A stretch of DNA of 64,000 nt from Paracoccus rhizosphaerae. Lineage in GTDB: Bacteria; Pseudomonadota; Alphaproteobacteria; Rhodobacterales; Rhodobacteraceae. Where the stretch lies: assembly GCF_026162645.1 (NCBI RefSeq), contig NZ_JAOTBE010000002.1, positions 62,001 to 126,000 of the forward strand, written 5' to 3'. A program made the translations under genes and the position numbers. Of this stretch, positions 29,203-38,043 are shown one piece after another (the first letter of the stretch is position 1; each line of letters begins with the position of its first letter). The notes below the pieces were generated by a model that was not told the origin of the DNA, did no database searches, and worked only from the letters and a program-made list of their open reading frames with translations.

Positions 29203-29906
29203 CATACCCCGCGCTTGTTGCCCCACAGCATCACGTGCAGCTGCGGCAGGACGCGCGCTGCAAACCAGCCGTCGGCGCAGACCTTCTCGACCAGCCACAG
29301 GACGCGGTCGGCCACATCCTGCGCCGCCACCGGCACTGCCGGATCAACCTGCGGATTGCCCGGCTGCAGATAGAGCGGCAGGTCAGGATACCTGCCCGCC
29401 ACCTCCTGCGCCCAAGCATAATCCGTCTCATTGAAGATCACGATCTTCAGCGCCATCCATGGGGCCCCTGCCGCAATGCACGCCTCAAACGCCGCCCAAT
29501 CGGGTTGCTCGCCGCTGGAGGGCGGCTTGGGGCTCAGGACCAGCATCGCCAGATCCTCGAACCAGTCCCGCGCAATAGACCCCTGGGTCTCCAGCGCGAA
29601 GGCGTATCCCTCGGCCCGCCCCGCCTTGATCAGCGGCCCGAAATCCTGGATCGCCGGATTGCCACCGGAAATCGACACCGTCAACGGCCGCCCGCCCGAC
29701 AGCGCCCGCACCCGGTCCATGACCTCTCCGCTCTCCATCGCGGCCCAAGTGTCGCGGAAGGCGCTGTCCACCGCGTGCATCGAATCGCACCAGGAACAGC
29801 GATAGTCGCAGCCGCCGGCGCGGACGAAGACCGTCGGCTGGCCAATCAGCGCGCCTTCGCCCTGGATGGTCGGGCCGAAGATCTCGGCGATGCGCAGGCG
29901 GCTCAT
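29202..29906 (-). CDS. queE: 7-carboxy-7-deazaguanine synthase
   Basis: A 234-residue radical-SAM enzyme converting 6-carboxytetrahydropterin to 7-carboxy-7-deazaguanine. The cluster motif is CDYRCSWC in [18 protein letters not shown], preceded by [13 protein letters not shown], the QueE substrate-binding N-terminus. Start ATG 29906 ([10 protein letters not shown]) overlaps the queD stop by four bases (ATGA). Last gene of queC-queD-queE. Confidence 0.95.
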   Translation of the reverse strand: MSRLRIAEIFGPTIQGEGALIGQPTVFVRAGGCDYRCSWCDSMHAVDSAFRDTWAAMESGEVMDRVRALSGGRPLTVSISGGNPAIQDFGPLIKAGRAEGYAFALETQGSIARDWFEDLAMLVLSPKPPSSGEQPDWAAFEACIAAGAPWMALKIVIFNETDYAWAQEVAGRYPDLPLYLQPGNPQVDPAVPVAAQDVADRVLWLVEKVCADGWFAARVLPQLHVMLWGNKRGV

Positions 29907-30256
29907 GGCCGAAACTCCGCCCAGGTTTTCGGCGTCTCGCTGACCTTCACGGCGCTGACCTCCGGCCATCGCGAGCGGCACCACAGGAAGAAATGCCGCG
30001 CCAGGTTCTCGGCCGTCGTCGGCCCGTCCAGCACGTCGTTCAGGTGGCGGTGATCAAAGCTTTCGTCGATATAGGCCTTCAGCGGCGCCAGTTCGTGATA
30101 GTCGCGCAAGAAGCCGTCCGCGTTCAGATCCGGCGCCGCCAGCTCCACCACCACGACATAGTTGTGGCCGTGCAGCCGCGCGCATTGGTGATCGGGCGCC
30201 AGATGATCCAGCCGGTGCGAGGCGCTGAAGTGGAACTCCTTGCTGATGCGGAACAT
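29903..30256 (-). CDS. queD: 6-carboxy-5,6,7,8-tetrahydropterin synthase
   Basis: A 117-residue PTPS-family enzyme making 6-carboxytetrahydropterin from dihydroneopterin triphosphate. Zinc ligands are His in FSASHRLDH and in [10 protein letters not shown], and the catalytic Cys is in [14 protein letters not shown] 30256 overlaps the queC stop by one base; a GTG one codon upstream is possible. Second gene of the que operon. Confidence 0.95.
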   Translation of the reverse strand: MFRISKEFHFSASHRLDHLAPDHQCARLHGHNYVVVVELAAPDLNADGFLRDYHELAPLKAYIDESFDHRHLNDVLDGPTTAENLARHFFLWCRSRWPEVSAVKVSETPKTWAEFRP

Positions 30257-30963
30257 CACGCGCCCTCTGCCGCATGGGCGGCGACGGCGGCCTTCCAGTA
30301 ATCGGGATCATCGTAGTCGGTCGGGTCGGCCACGCCAGCCAAGTGGAACGCCTCGCGCCGCTCGACGCAGGTGCCGCAGCGCCCGCAATGCCGCGCCCCA
30401 CCCTTGTAGCAGGACCAAGTCTGCGCGAAGGGCGTCCCGGCAGCAGCCCCCGCCGCCACGATGTGGGCCTTGGTCGCGCGCACGAAGGGCACGTCCAGCG
30501 CGACATCGGCATAGCCGTCCAGCGCCGCCCGCTGCATTTCGCCGAAGGCGTCGGTGAAGGCCGGGCGGCAGTCGGGATAGATGAAATGGTCGCCCCCGTG
30601 CACCGCCGCCGCGACCGCCGCGTCGCCATTGGCGGCGGCAATGCCGAAGGCGATCGTCAGCATGATCGGGTTGCGGTTCGGCACCACGGTGACGCGCATC
30701 GTCTCCTCGGCGTAGTGGCCGTCAGGCACGGCCACGTCGTCGGTCAGCGCTGACCCCGACAGGGCCGCCCCCAGGCCCGACAGATCGACCAGGTGGAACG
30801 GCACCTGCAGCCGCCGCGCGCATGCGGCGGCGAAATCCAGTTCCTTGCGATGGCGCTGGCCGTAATCGAAGCTGACGATGCGCGACAGGCGCCCCTGCGA
30901 TGCCAGCACATGCGCCAGCGATACGGAATCGAGTCCGCCAGAGCAGACAAGCGTGGTGTTCAT
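30256..30963 (-). CDS. queC: 7-cyano-7-deazaguanine synthase
   Basis: A 235-residue ATP-dependent enzyme converting 7-carboxy-7-deazaguanine to preQ0. The PP-loop SGGLDS is at residues 8-13 and a C-terminal Zn cluster has four Cys in the CGRCGTC region. Start ATG 30963 (MNTTLVCSGG). A preQ1-I riboswitch motif ends seven bases before it, so translation is probably repressed by preQ1. First gene of queC-queD-queE; queF and folE are not in this window. Confidence 0.96.
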   Translation of the reverse strand: MNTTLVCSGGLDSVSLAHVLASQGRLSRIVSFDYGQRHRKELDFAAACARRLQVPFHLVDLSGLGAALSGSALTDDVAVPDGHYAEETMRVTVVPNRNPIMLTIAFGIAAANGDAAVAAAVHGGDHFIYPDCRPAFTDAFGEMQRAALDGYADVALDVPFVRATKAHIVAAGAAAGTPFAQTWSCYKGGARHCGRCGTCVERREAFHLAGVADPTDYDDPDYWKAAVAAHAAEGA

Positions 30964-30970
30964 CCTGTGA

Positions 30971-31006
30971 CCCTTGTTTTTGTGACCCGGGTAGGCTGCG
31001 ACCGGG
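30971..31006 (-). promoter_or_regulatory. preQ1-I riboswitch aptamer upstream of queC
   Basis: Minus-strand RNA reads P1 5' strand CCCGG, loop TCGCAGCCTAC, P1 3' strand CCGGG, then TCACAAAAACAAGGG. P1 is a perfect 5-bp helix. The GGTCGCAG loop and the A-rich ACAAAAACAAGGG tail match, from memory, the Thermoanaerobacter tengcongensis preQ1-I aptamer almost base for base. The tail ends in AAGGG, seven bases before the queC ATG, so the ribosome-binding site is inside the aptamer, as in translational preQ1-I switches. The first enzymes of the preQ1 pathway lie directly downstream. Confidence 0.9.
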
Positions 31007-31045
31007 AAACGCCCGGTTATCATCAGCGATGCCGGATGTGAAGGG

Positions 31046-31822
31046 TCAGGCGGGCAGGCCGCCGTCCGAATCGTCGCCCGATTCCTCGACCAGACGGGCG
31101 AAATCAGGAAGGATGACGCCGCGCTTCCCCTCCAACTCGATCACGCCGTCGCGTTTCAGCGCGGTGATCTGGCGGCTGACGGTTTCGATCGTCAGGCCCA
31201 GGTAATCCGCCATCGCCTCTCGGGTCAGCGGCAGTTCCAGCACCATCCGCCCGCCGGGCTGGCGCTTGTGCAGCGCCGCCTGACGCCGCGCGATGATCGA
31301 AATGAACGACGCGATCTTTTCCCGCGCCGTCTTTCGCCCCAGAAGCAGCATCCATTCGCGGGCCGCGTCCAGCTCGTCCAGCGTCATCTCCAGCAGGCGA
31401 TGCGCCAGATGCGGGGTCGCACGCATCATCTGGTCGAAGGGCTTGCGCCGGAAACAGCACAGCACGACCTTGGTCGCCGCCGTCGCGTTGTACGCCGCCT
31501 GATCGCGCCCCGGACGGCCGAGGAAATCGCTTGGCAGCAAAAGGCCCACCATCTGGGTGCGACCATCCTCCAGCGTCTGCGTCAGCGAGGCCACCCCCGT
31601 CACGACCGAGCCGACGAAGTCCATGCGGTCGCCTTCCCACACGATCGGCTGGCCGGCCTCGTAGGTGCGATAGAACTTCATCTCCTCGAGATTGCTCAGC
31701 TCCTCGCCTTCGCAATGGGCGCAGACGGCCCTGTACCTGATCGGACAGTCCGTGCAGCGCATGTCCTCATGCGTTGTGCCCTTCGAACCGGGCTTGATCT
31801 GGGTCAAGGCAGGTGTGCGCAT
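31046..31822 (-). CDS. fnrL: FNR-type oxygen-sensing transcription regulator FnrL
   Basis: A 258-residue CRP/FNR protein from ATG 31822. Four N-terminal Cys (23, 26, 34, 37; CTDCPIRYRAVCAHC) and Cys122 fit an oxygen-labile [4Fe-4S] cluster. The nucleotide-binding-like barrel and dimer helix precede the helix-turn-helix LTREAMADYLGLTIETVSRQ, whose E..SR recognises TTGAT half-sites. Starts at 31843 (265 aa) or 31762 (238 aa) are also possible; with the shortest, an FNR box at 31794-31807 would lie in the promoter, not in the gene. Divergent from hemN. Confidence 0.93.
   Translation of the reverse strand: MRTPALTQIKPGSKGTTHEDMRCTDCPIRYRAVCAHCEGEELSNLEEMKFYRTYEAGQPIVWEGDRMDFVGSVVTGVASLTQTLEDGRTQMVGLLLPSDFLGRPGRDQAAYNATAATKVVLCCFRRKPFDQMMRATPHLAHRLLEMTLDELDAAREWMLLLGRKTAREKIASFISIIARRQAALHKRQPGGRMVLELPLTREAMADYLGLTIETVSRQITALKRDGVIELEGKRGVILPDFARLVEESGDDSDGGLPA
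31794..31807. promoter_or_regulatory. FNR-type box at the fnrL-hemN divergence
   Basis: TTGAT-CTGG-GTCAA, nine of ten consensus bases, centred 41.5 bp upstream of the hemN ATG. Depending on the fnrL start it is either intergenic or encodes the TQIK residues of FnrL. It could activate hemN or autoregulate fnrL. Confidence 0.8.
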
Positions 31823-31841
31823 CTTGCCCAAGGATAGGCGC

Positions 31842-33194
31842 ATGGAGCATCTTTCGCAACTCAGACGCGCCGGCCTGTTTCAGTCACGGGCGCCCCGCTA
31901 TACCAGCTATCCGCCGGCGACGCAGTTCAAGGCGGTCGACGCCGACCTTGTCGGCGGGTGGATGGCGGCCGTGCCGGAGGGGGCACGGATCTCGCTTTAC
32001 ATCCACATTCCGTTCTGCCGCAGGCTCTGCTGGTTCTGTGCCTGCCGCACCCAGGGCACCCAGAGCGTCGAGCCGGTCCGCGCCTATGTCGCCACGCTGC
32101 AGGCCGAGCTTCTGGCCCTGCGCCACCGGCTGCCGCCCGGCATCGGGCTGTCGCGCCTGCACTGGGGCGGCGGGACGCCGACGCTGCTGCCGCCCGACCT
32201 GATCTGCCAGTTGGCCGGCGCGGTCTTCAACCTGTTCCCGCTGGAAGAGGGCGGAGAATTCTCGGTCGAGATCGACCCGTCCGAGATCGACGCCCCGCGC
32301 ATGGCGGCCCTGGCCAAGGCGGGGATGACGCGGGCGTCGATTGGCATCCAGGACTTCGACCCGCAAATCCAGGACGCCATCGGCCGCCCGCAAAGCTTCG
32401 AGATCACGGCCGAGGCGGTCCGCCTGATCCGCGACCATGGGATTGGCGGGCTGAACGCCGACATCCTCTATGGCCTGCCGCACCAGACCCTGCCGGGTAT
32501 CGCTGACACGGTGCAGAAGGTGCTGGCCCTGTCGCCCGACCGGGTGGCCCTTTACGGCTATGCGCATGTCCCTTGGATGTCGAAGCGGCAGGTGATGATT
32601 CCGGCCGAGGCCCTGCCCGACGGCGAGGCGCGCCTGTCGCTGTTCGACACCGCATCCGAGCTGTTCATTGACGACGGCTTTCAGGCGATCGGCATCGACC
32701 ATTTCGCACGGCCCGGCGACGGGCTGGCGAAGGCTGCCGCCGAAGGGCGGCTGCGGCGGAATTTCCAGGGCTATACCGATGATCCTGCGCAGGTGCTGAT
32801 CGGTCTGGGGGCGTCGTCGATCTCGCGCTATCCGCAAGGCTATGCGCAGAACGCGCCGGCGACGGGCGCCTATACGGCTGCGGTGCGCGAGGGACGCATC
32901 CCCGCCGTCCGCGGCCACGCGCTGACCTCTGATGACGCCTGCCGCGGCCGGATGATCGAGGCGCTGATGTGCGATTTCCGCATCGACATGACCGAGATCA
33001 CGCAGCGGTTCGGCCTTTCCATTGAGGCACAGATGGACCTGTTCGGGCCGATCCTGTCGCGGTTCGCAAACGTGCTGCGGCTGCATGGCCCGATTCTTGA
33101 GATCATGCCAGAAGGGCGCCCGCTGACGCGGCTGATCGCTCAGGCGCTGGATGCCTATGGCGCGCCGGAGGGCAGCCATTCAGTCGCGATCTGA
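31842..33194 (+). CDS. hemN: Oxygen-independent coproporphyrinogen III oxidase
   Basis: A 450-residue radical-SAM enzyme that decarboxylates coproporphyrinogen III to protoporphyrinogen IX without oxygen. The N-terminal RYTSYPPATQF and YIHIPFCRRLCWFCAC (CxxxCxxC plus Cys) are typical of true HemN, not HemW. Start ATG 31842 is preceded by AAGGA; the frame is open further upstream. An FNR box lies just upstream, consistent with anaerobic induction by divergently encoded FnrL. Confidence 0.95.
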   Translation: MEHLSQLRRAGLFQSRAPRYTSYPPATQFKAVDADLVGGWMAAVPEGARISLYIHIPFCRRLCWFCACRTQGTQSVEPVRAYVATLQAELLALRHRLPPGIGLSRLHWGGGTPTLLPPDLICQLAGAVFNLFPLEEGGEFSVEIDPSEIDAPRMAALAKAGMTRASIGIQDFDPQIQDAIGRPQSFEITAEAVRLIRDHGIGGLNADILYGLPHQTLPGIADTVQKVLALSPDRVALYGYAHVPWMSKRQVMIPAEALPDGEARLSLFDTASELFIDDGFQAIGIDHFARPGDGLAKAAAEGRLRRNFQGYTDDPAQVLIGLGASSISRYPQGYAQNAPATGAYTAAVREGRIPAVRGHALTSDDACRGRMIEALMCDFRIDMTEITQRFGLSIEAQMDLFGPILSRFANVLRLHGPILEIMPEGRPLTRLIAQALDAYGAPEGSHSVAI

Positions 33195-33206
33195 CGCGTG
33201 GTGCTG

Positions 33207-33255
33207 GCGGGGGTTTCACACCCCCGCACCCCCGTGGGATATTTGTGGACCGCCG
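33207..33255 (+). repeat. Degenerate intergenic hairpin repeat between hemN and polA
   Basis: GCGGGGGT-TTCAC-ACCCCCGC (33207-33227) followed by ACCCCCGTGGGATATTTGTGGAC. The tail resembles the CCCC-GGGTATTTGGAC part of the copies at 10941 and 42434. It lies between convergent hemN and polA and could terminate both. Confidence 0.5.
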
Positions 33256-33265
33256 CAGGAGGGGG

Positions 33266-36064
33266 TCAGTGTGCCTCGGCCCAGTTGGCGCCAGCGCCCG
33301 CGTCGACCACAAGCGGGACTGACAGGCGCACGGCCGGTTCGGCGGCACCCTCCATGATGCCGCGCGCACGCGCGATCAGGTCGTCCACGGCGTCTTCCTG
33401 CACCTCGAAGACCAGTTCGTCATGGACCTGCAACAGCATCCGCGCGGGCAGGTCGGCAATCGCGTCCGGCATGCGGATCATCGCGCGGCGGATGATGTCG
33501 GCGGCCGCGCCCTGGATCGGCGCGTTGATGGCCGCACGACGTGCTCCGCCCGCCGCGGGACCCGACTGGTTGATGCCCGGCGTGTTGATCCGCCGCCCGA
33601 AGAGCGTCGTGACAAAGCCGTCGCGCTTGGCGTCGGCCACCGTCTTGTCCATGTAGGCGCGAATTTCTGGAAAGCGTTCGAAATAGGTGTCGATGAAGCT
33701 CTGCGCCTCGGCCCGCGGGATGCGCAGGTTGCGCGACAGGCCGAACCCCGAGATGCCGTAGATCACGCCGAAGTTGATCGCCTTGGCGCTGCGCCGGATC
33801 ATCGGGTCCATGCCTTCGACCGAGACGCCGAACATCTGGCTGGCGGTCATGGCATGGATGTCGATCCCGTCGCGGAAAGCCTGCTTGAGCGCCGGGATGT
33901 CCGCCACATGGGCCAGGATGCGCAGCTCGATCTGGCTGTAGTCGAGGCTGACTATGCGGTAGCCATCCGGCGCGACAAAGGCCTGGCGGATGCGGCGGCC
34001 TTCCTCGGTCCGGATCGGGATGTTCTGCAGGTTCGGATCGGTCGATGACAGCCGCCCTGTCTGTGCCCCGGTAATCGAATAGCAGGTGTGCACCCGCCCC
34101 GTATCCGGGTGAACATAAGTCGGCAGCGCATCGGTATAGGTCGATTTCAGCTTGCTGATCTGGCGCCAGTCCAGCACCCGCGCCGGCAGGTCGTGACCTT
34201 CGGCGGCCAGGTCCTCCAGCACGTCGGCACTGGTGGAAAAGGCGCCGGTCTTACCCTGCTTGCCGCCCGCCAGACCCATCTTGTCGAACAGGATCTCTCC
34301 CAGCTGCTTGGGGCTGCCGATGTTGAAGCTTTGGCCCGCAAGGCCGTAGATCTCGTCCTCGAGGCCCGCCATCTTCTGCGAGAACGCGTTCGACATGCGC
34401 TTCAGCACCTCGGTGTCTATGCGCACGCCCGCCATCTCCATCTGCGCCAGCACAGGGATCATCGGGCGTTCCAGCGTGTTATAGACGGTGGTGACCTTTT
34501 CCACCGACAGCATCGGCGCAAAGTGCCGGTAGAGACGCAGCGTGACGTCCGCATCCTCGGCCGCATAAGGGGCGGCTTTGTCGATCGCCACCTGGCCGAA
34601 GTGGATCTGGCTCTTGCCCGATCCGATCAGGTCCTTGATGGGGATGCACTTGTGGCCGAGGTAGCGTTCCGCCAATTCGTCCATGCCGTGATTGTGGGTG
34701 CCGGCGTTCAGGGCATAGGACATCAGCATCGTGTCGGCGACCGGTGTCATATGGACGCCGTGGCGGGCCAGGATCTTCCAGTCGTATTTCAGGTTCTGGC
34801 CGATCTTGAGGATGGACGGGTCCTCCAGCACCGGCTTCAGCGCGGCCAGCACGGTCGCGGGGTCCATCTGACCTTCCACCCGCGCGGACTGGCCGAAGAG
34901 GTCGTCGCCGCCCGCCACGTGGCCCACGGGAACATAGCAGGCCAGGCCCGGCGCAACGGCAAGGCTGATGCCCACCAAATCGGCGCGCATCTCATCAAGG
35001 CCCGTGGTTTCGGTGTCGATCGCCACCTGCCCCGCCTCGCGGATCGCGTCGATCCAAACGTCCAGTGCCTGAGGGGTCGACACGGTTTCATAGGCGGCGG
35101 TGTCGATGGCTGGCTGTTCCGGTGCGGCCGGCGCGTCGCTGGCAGGCGCCGCCTGCACCGCGGGGGCCTCGGTGCCGAGGCTCTCGGCCACGCGGTTGGT
35201 CAGGGTCCGGAACTCCATCTCGGACAGGAAGGCCAGCAGGCGGTCGGGATCCGGGGCCTTCACCTCCAGATCCTCCAGCGGGACGTCCAGCGGCGTGTCG
35301 CAGTCCAGCGTCACCAGCCGCTTGCTGATGCGGATCTGCTCGGCATGCTCGATCAGGGTCTGGCGGCGTTTCGGCTGCTTGATCTCCTCTGCCCGCTCCA
35401 ACAGCGACTCCAGGTCGCCGTATTCCTGGATCAGCAGGGCAGCGGTCTTGATGCCGATGCCAGGCGCGCCCGGCACGTTGTCGACCGCGTCTCCTGCCAG
35501 CGCCTGCACATCCACCACGCGGTCGGGACCGACGCCGAACTTCTCGAACACCTCGTCGGGGCCGATCAGCTTGTTCTTGATCGGGTCCAGCATGTCGACA
35601 CCGTCGCCGATCAGCTGCATCAGGTCCTTGTCGCTGCTGATGATCGTGGCCGTGCCTCCGGCGTTGCGGGCCGCGCAGGCCATGGCCGCAATGATGTCGT
35701 CGGCCTCATAGCCCTTGGTCTCGATGCAGGCGATGTTGAAGGCGCGTGTCGCGTCGCGGGTCAGCGGGAATTGCGGGCGCAGATCCTCGGGCGGCTCGGG
35801 GCGCTGCGCCTTGTAGGCGGGATAGATCTCGTTCCTGAAGGTCTTCGACGAATGATCAAAGATCACCGCCGCATGAGTTGGCGCGGTGTGGCCGTCATCA
35901 GTCTGAACATAGCGCCACAGCATGTTGCAGAACCCCGCGACCGCGCCTACGGGTAGTCCGTCGGATTTCCGCGTCAGCGGCGGCAGCGCGTGATAGGCGC
36001 GGAAGATGAAGGCCGATCCGTCGATCAGATGCAGATGACAGCCCTTGCCGAAACGCTCGCCCAT
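33266..36064 (-). CDS. polA: DNA polymerase I
   Basis: A 932-residue polymerase of the three-domain form: 5'-3' exonuclease (about 1-300), 3'-5' exonuclease (about 340-530) and family A polymerase. Proofreading residues look intact: [17 protein letters not shown] and [10 protein letters not shown]. Polymerase motifs are [14 protein letters not shown] (A), [19 protein letters not shown] (B) and [12 protein letters not shown] (C). It fills gaps and removes RNA primers. ATG 36064 is chosen; a GTG two codons upstream is possible. AAGGA precedes it. Confidence 0.96.
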   Translation of the reverse strand: MGERFGKGCHLHLIDGSAFIFRAYHALPPLTRKSDGLPVGAVAGFCNMLWRYVQTDDGHTAPTHAAVIFDHSSKTFRNEIYPAYKAQRPEPPEDLRPQFPLTRDATRAFNIACIETKGYEADDIIAAMACAARNAGGTATIISSDKDLMQLIGDGVDMLDPIKNKLIGPDEVFEKFGVGPDRVVDVQALAGDAVDNVPGAPGIGIKTAALLIQEYGDLESLLERAEEIKQPKRRQTLIEHAEQIRISKRLVTLDCDTPLDVPLEDLEVKAPDPDRLLAFLSEMEFRTLTNRVAESLGTEAPAVQAAPASDAPAAPEQPAIDTAAYETVSTPQALDVWIDAIREAGQVAIDTETTGLDEMRADLVGISLAVAPGLACYVPVGHVAGGDDLFGQSARVEGQMDPATVLAALKPVLEDPSILKIGQNLKYDWKILARHGVHMTPVADTMLMSYALNAGTHNHGMDELAERYLGHKCIPIKDLIGSGKSQIHFGQVAIDKAAPYAAEDADVTLRLYRHFAPMLSVEKVTTVYNTLERPMIPVLAQMEMAGVRIDTEVLKRMSNAFSQKMAGLEDEIYGLAGQSFNIGSPKQLGEILFDKMGLAGGKQGKTGAFSTSADVLEDLAAEGHDLPARVLDWRQISKLKSTYTDALPTYVHPDTGRVHTCYSITGAQTGRLSSTDPNLQNIPIRTEEGRRIRQAFVAPDGYRIVSLDYSQIELRILAHVADIPALKQAFRDGIDIHAMTASQMFGVSVEGMDPMIRRSAKAINFGVIYGISGFGLSRNLRIPRAEAQSFIDTYFERFPEIRAYMDKTVADAKRDGFVTTLFGRRINTPGINQSGPAAGGARRAAINAPIQGAAADIIRRAMIRMPDAIADLPARMLLQVHDELVFEVQEDAVDDLIARARGIMEGAAEPAVRLSVPLVVDAGAGANWAEAH

Positions 36065-36143
36065 GATCACCTATCCTTGCTGGTCAGGGCTGCCTTTTGC
36101 CACGACCCGAGCCGATCTTCCAGAAGGATGCCGAAGAACCGTC

Positions 36144-36323
36144 ATGCCGAAGATGCGCCGCAAGTCTGACCTGCCCACGAAGACCTGCGCCGCCTGCGGG
36201 CTGCCCTTCGCATGGCGCAAGAAATGGGAACGGGATTTGGACCGCGTCCGCTACTGCTCGGATCGCTGCCGCAGGGCCAAGGCATCGGACCACGGCGCGG
36301 GCGGCAAGGCCGCCCCGGTTTGA
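36144..36323 (+). CDS. DUF2256 small zinc-ribbon protein
   Basis: A 59-residue protein: basic N-terminus, [17 protein letters not shown] and [10 protein letters not shown]. The CxxC ... CxxxC arrangement suggests a single zinc knuckle. The pattern matches the DUF2256 family; its function is unknown. The start ATG 36144 (MPKMRRKS) fits the family length. Divergent from polA, convergent with the zf-CHCC gene. Confidence 0.8.
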   Translation: MPKMRRKSDLPTKTCAACGLPFAWRKKWERDLDRVRYCSDRCRRAKASDHGAGGKAAPV

Positions 36324-36325
36324 CC

Positions 36326-36342
36326 GCCCCCTCAATGGGGGC
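36326..36342 (+). terminator. Short hairpin after the DUF2256 gene
   Basis: GCCCCC-TCAAT-GGGGGC, two bases after the DUF2256 stop and shared with the convergent zf-CHCC gene. No clear T-run. Confidence 0.4.
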
Positions 36343-36369
36343 CGTCAAGCCGTCACGGTCCGTCGGGTG

Positions 36370-36615
36370 TCAGTGGTCGTCGTGGGCGTGGTCCCGGTCG
36401 ATTACGAAGCGCTTGTCGCAATAGCCGCAGTCGACAAAACCGGCCTCGGGTGCGATGGCCAGCCACACGCGCGGATGACCCAGCCCCGCCGCATCGTCGC
36501 CGTCGCAGCTGACGCGCCAGCGCGTCACGACCTCGGTCACGGGCGCAGGGCGCGACAGCGCCTCCATGCCGGTTTCGGTCGACAGAGGCGTCTCGGGTGT
36601 CACGTGCTGCGTCAT
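36370..36615 (-). CDS. zf-CHCC domain small protein (NDUFS6-like)
   Basis: An 81-residue protein from ATG 36615 ([10 protein letters not shown]). The zinc pattern is Cys in WRVSCDG, His in LGHPRVWL, and Cys pair in [13 protein letters not shown]. This is the CHCC zinc finger found in the mitochondrial complex I accessory subunit NDUFS6 and its alphaproteobacterial relatives. A role with NADH dehydrogenase is known for homologues; here it is inferred. A His/Asp-rich tail (DRDHAHDDH) ends the protein. Confidence 0.82.
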   Translation of the reverse strand: MTQHVTPETPLSTETGMEALSRPAPVTEVVTRWRVSCDGDDAAGLGHPRVWLAIAPEAGFVDCGYCDKRFVIDRDHAHDDH

Positions 36616-36706
36616 GGCTGGCCTTCTTGTGGCGGCTTGCATCATCTGGTCTAACCCCCATTAGCGCAGCGCCGCCTGCCTTCGCAAGCATTGCCAAGGA
36701 AACCCC

Positions 36707-37630
36707 ATGTCAGACGCCATCCAGATCACCGGTCTTCGCAAGACGTATGCGGCCCAAGGCAATGCCCCCGCCAAGGAGGCGCTGAAGGGTGTCGACCTGA
36801 CCATCCGCTCGGGCAGCATCTTCGGCCTTCTGGGACCGAACGGCGCGGGGAAATCCACGCTGATCAACATCCTGGCCGGCCTGGTGAACAAGACGTCGGG
36901 CCAGGTGACGATCTGGGGCTTTGATCAGGACCGCAACCCGCGCCAGTCCCGCGCCGCCATCGGGGTGATGCCGCAGGAGCTGAACATGGACCCGTTCTTT
37001 TCCCCCCGCGCCAGCCTCGAGGTGCAGGCGGGTCTCTACGGCGTGCCAAAGGCCGAACGCTGGACGGATGAGCTTCTGGCCCTGGTCGGCCTGACCGATC
37101 AGGCCAACGCCTATGCCAGGAACCTGTCCGGCGGGATGAAGCGGCGGCTGCTTCTGGCCAAGGCTCTGGTCCACCGCCCGCAGATCCTGGTGCTGGACGA
37201 GCCGACCGCCGGCGTCGACATCAACCTGCGGGAAATGCTCTGGGCCAACGTCCGCAAGCTGAACGAACAGGGGATGACGATCATCCTGACGACGCACTAT
37301 CTCGAGGAAGCCGAGCAGATGTGTGACGAGATCGCCATCATCAACCACGGCGAAGTGGTCATTCGCCAGAACACCCGCGACCTGCTCTCGCGCACCGACG
37401 GCAAGACGCTGGTGCTGGACACGGGAGGCCCGGCGACCCTGCCGCCGCTGCCGGAGGGCGTGCGCCAGGAACGCCGTCCCGACGGACGGCTGGCCATCAC
37501 CTATCCGCCCTCGCGCCTGCGCGCCGACCAGATCCTCGACGCGCTGCGCGGCGCGGGCATCCCGATCCTCGACGTCGCGACCGAACAGCCCGACCTCGAG
37601 GACGTCTTCGTGGAACTCACCCGCGCCTGA
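36707..37630 (+). CDS. ABC transporter ATP-binding protein (ABC-2 type, DrrA-like)
   Basis: A 307-residue ATPase. Walker A GPNGAGKST, signature LSGGMKRRLLLAKA, Walker B ILVLDEPTAGVD and the switch His in ILTTHYLEEAEQ are intact. A C-terminal DUF4162-like tail is present. This subfamily normally pairs with an ABC-2 permease encoded directly downstream, but the next gene is the convergent HIT gene 21 bases away, so the partner must be elsewhere. Transported substrate unknown. Confidence 0.88.
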   Translation: MSDAIQITGLRKTYAAQGNAPAKEALKGVDLTIRSGSIFGLLGPNGAGKSTLINILAGLVNKTSGQVTIWGFDQDRNPRQSRAAIGVMPQELNMDPFFSPRASLEVQAGLYGVPKAERWTDELLALVGLTDQANAYARNLSGGMKRRLLLAKALVHRPQILVLDEPTAGVDINLREMLWANVRKLNEQGMTIILTTHYLEEAEQMCDEIAIINHGEVVIRQNTRDLLSRTDGKTLVLDTGGPATLPPLPEGVRQERRPDGRLAITYPPSRLRADQILDALRGAGIPILDVATEQPDLEDVFVELTRA

Positions 37631-37651
37631 TCGCCATCCGCGCGGCGCGGT

Positions 37652-38029
37652 TCAGCGGGCGCCGCTCATCGGCCCCATCGGCGCACCACCCATGATGTGC
37701 AGGTGGAAATGCGGCACCTCCTGCACGCCGTGCGAGCCAGCATTGCTGATCGCGCGGAAGCCCTGCCCCTCTTCCAGCCCGATGCCCTCGGCCGCGCAGA
37801 CCTCGGCGCAAAGCCGCATCAGGCCGGCGATTTCGCCCTCGGCGGCATTGGCCGCGAAGTCGTCGAAGCTGACATATTTGCCCTTCGGGATCACCAGGAC
37901 ATGGACCGGTGCCTTTGGCGCGATGTCCCTGAACGCCAGGGCGTGGTCATTCTCGGCCACCTTGTCGCAGGGAATTTCGCCCCGCAGGATACGCGCGAAG
38001 ATGTTGCTGTCGTCATAGGTGAAGGCCAT
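37652..38029 (-). CDS. HIT family hydrolase (HinT-like)
   Basis: A 125-residue histidine-triad protein. EVPHFHLHIMGG holds the H-x-H-x-H nucleotide-binding motif; NAGSHGVQEV is also typical of HinT. It likely hydrolyses adenosine phosphoramidates or acyl-adenylates. ATG 38029 (MAFTYDDSNIF) has AGGA upstream. It is 14 bases after the glycosyltransferase stop on the same strand. Confidence 0.92.
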   Translation of the reverse strand: MAFTYDDSNIFARILRGEIPCDKVAENDHALAFRDIAPKAPVHVLVIPKGKYVSFDDFAANAAEGEIAGLMRLCAEVCAAEGIGLEEGQGFRAISNAGSHGVQEVPHFHLHIMGGAPMGPMSGAR

Positions 38030-38043
38030 GGGCGTCCTTTCTT

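Noticed and set aside
34088-35956. 622-codon open frame antisense to polA
   Set aside because: High GC coding DNA leaves long open antisense frames; the product is His/Arg-rich without domains, and polA on the other strand has all family motifs.
36010-36144. polA start at GTG 36070 or DUF2256 start at 36045
   Set aside because: ATG 36064 and ATG 36144 fit the family N-termini; the longer forms would add residues without similarity or overlap the opposite gene.
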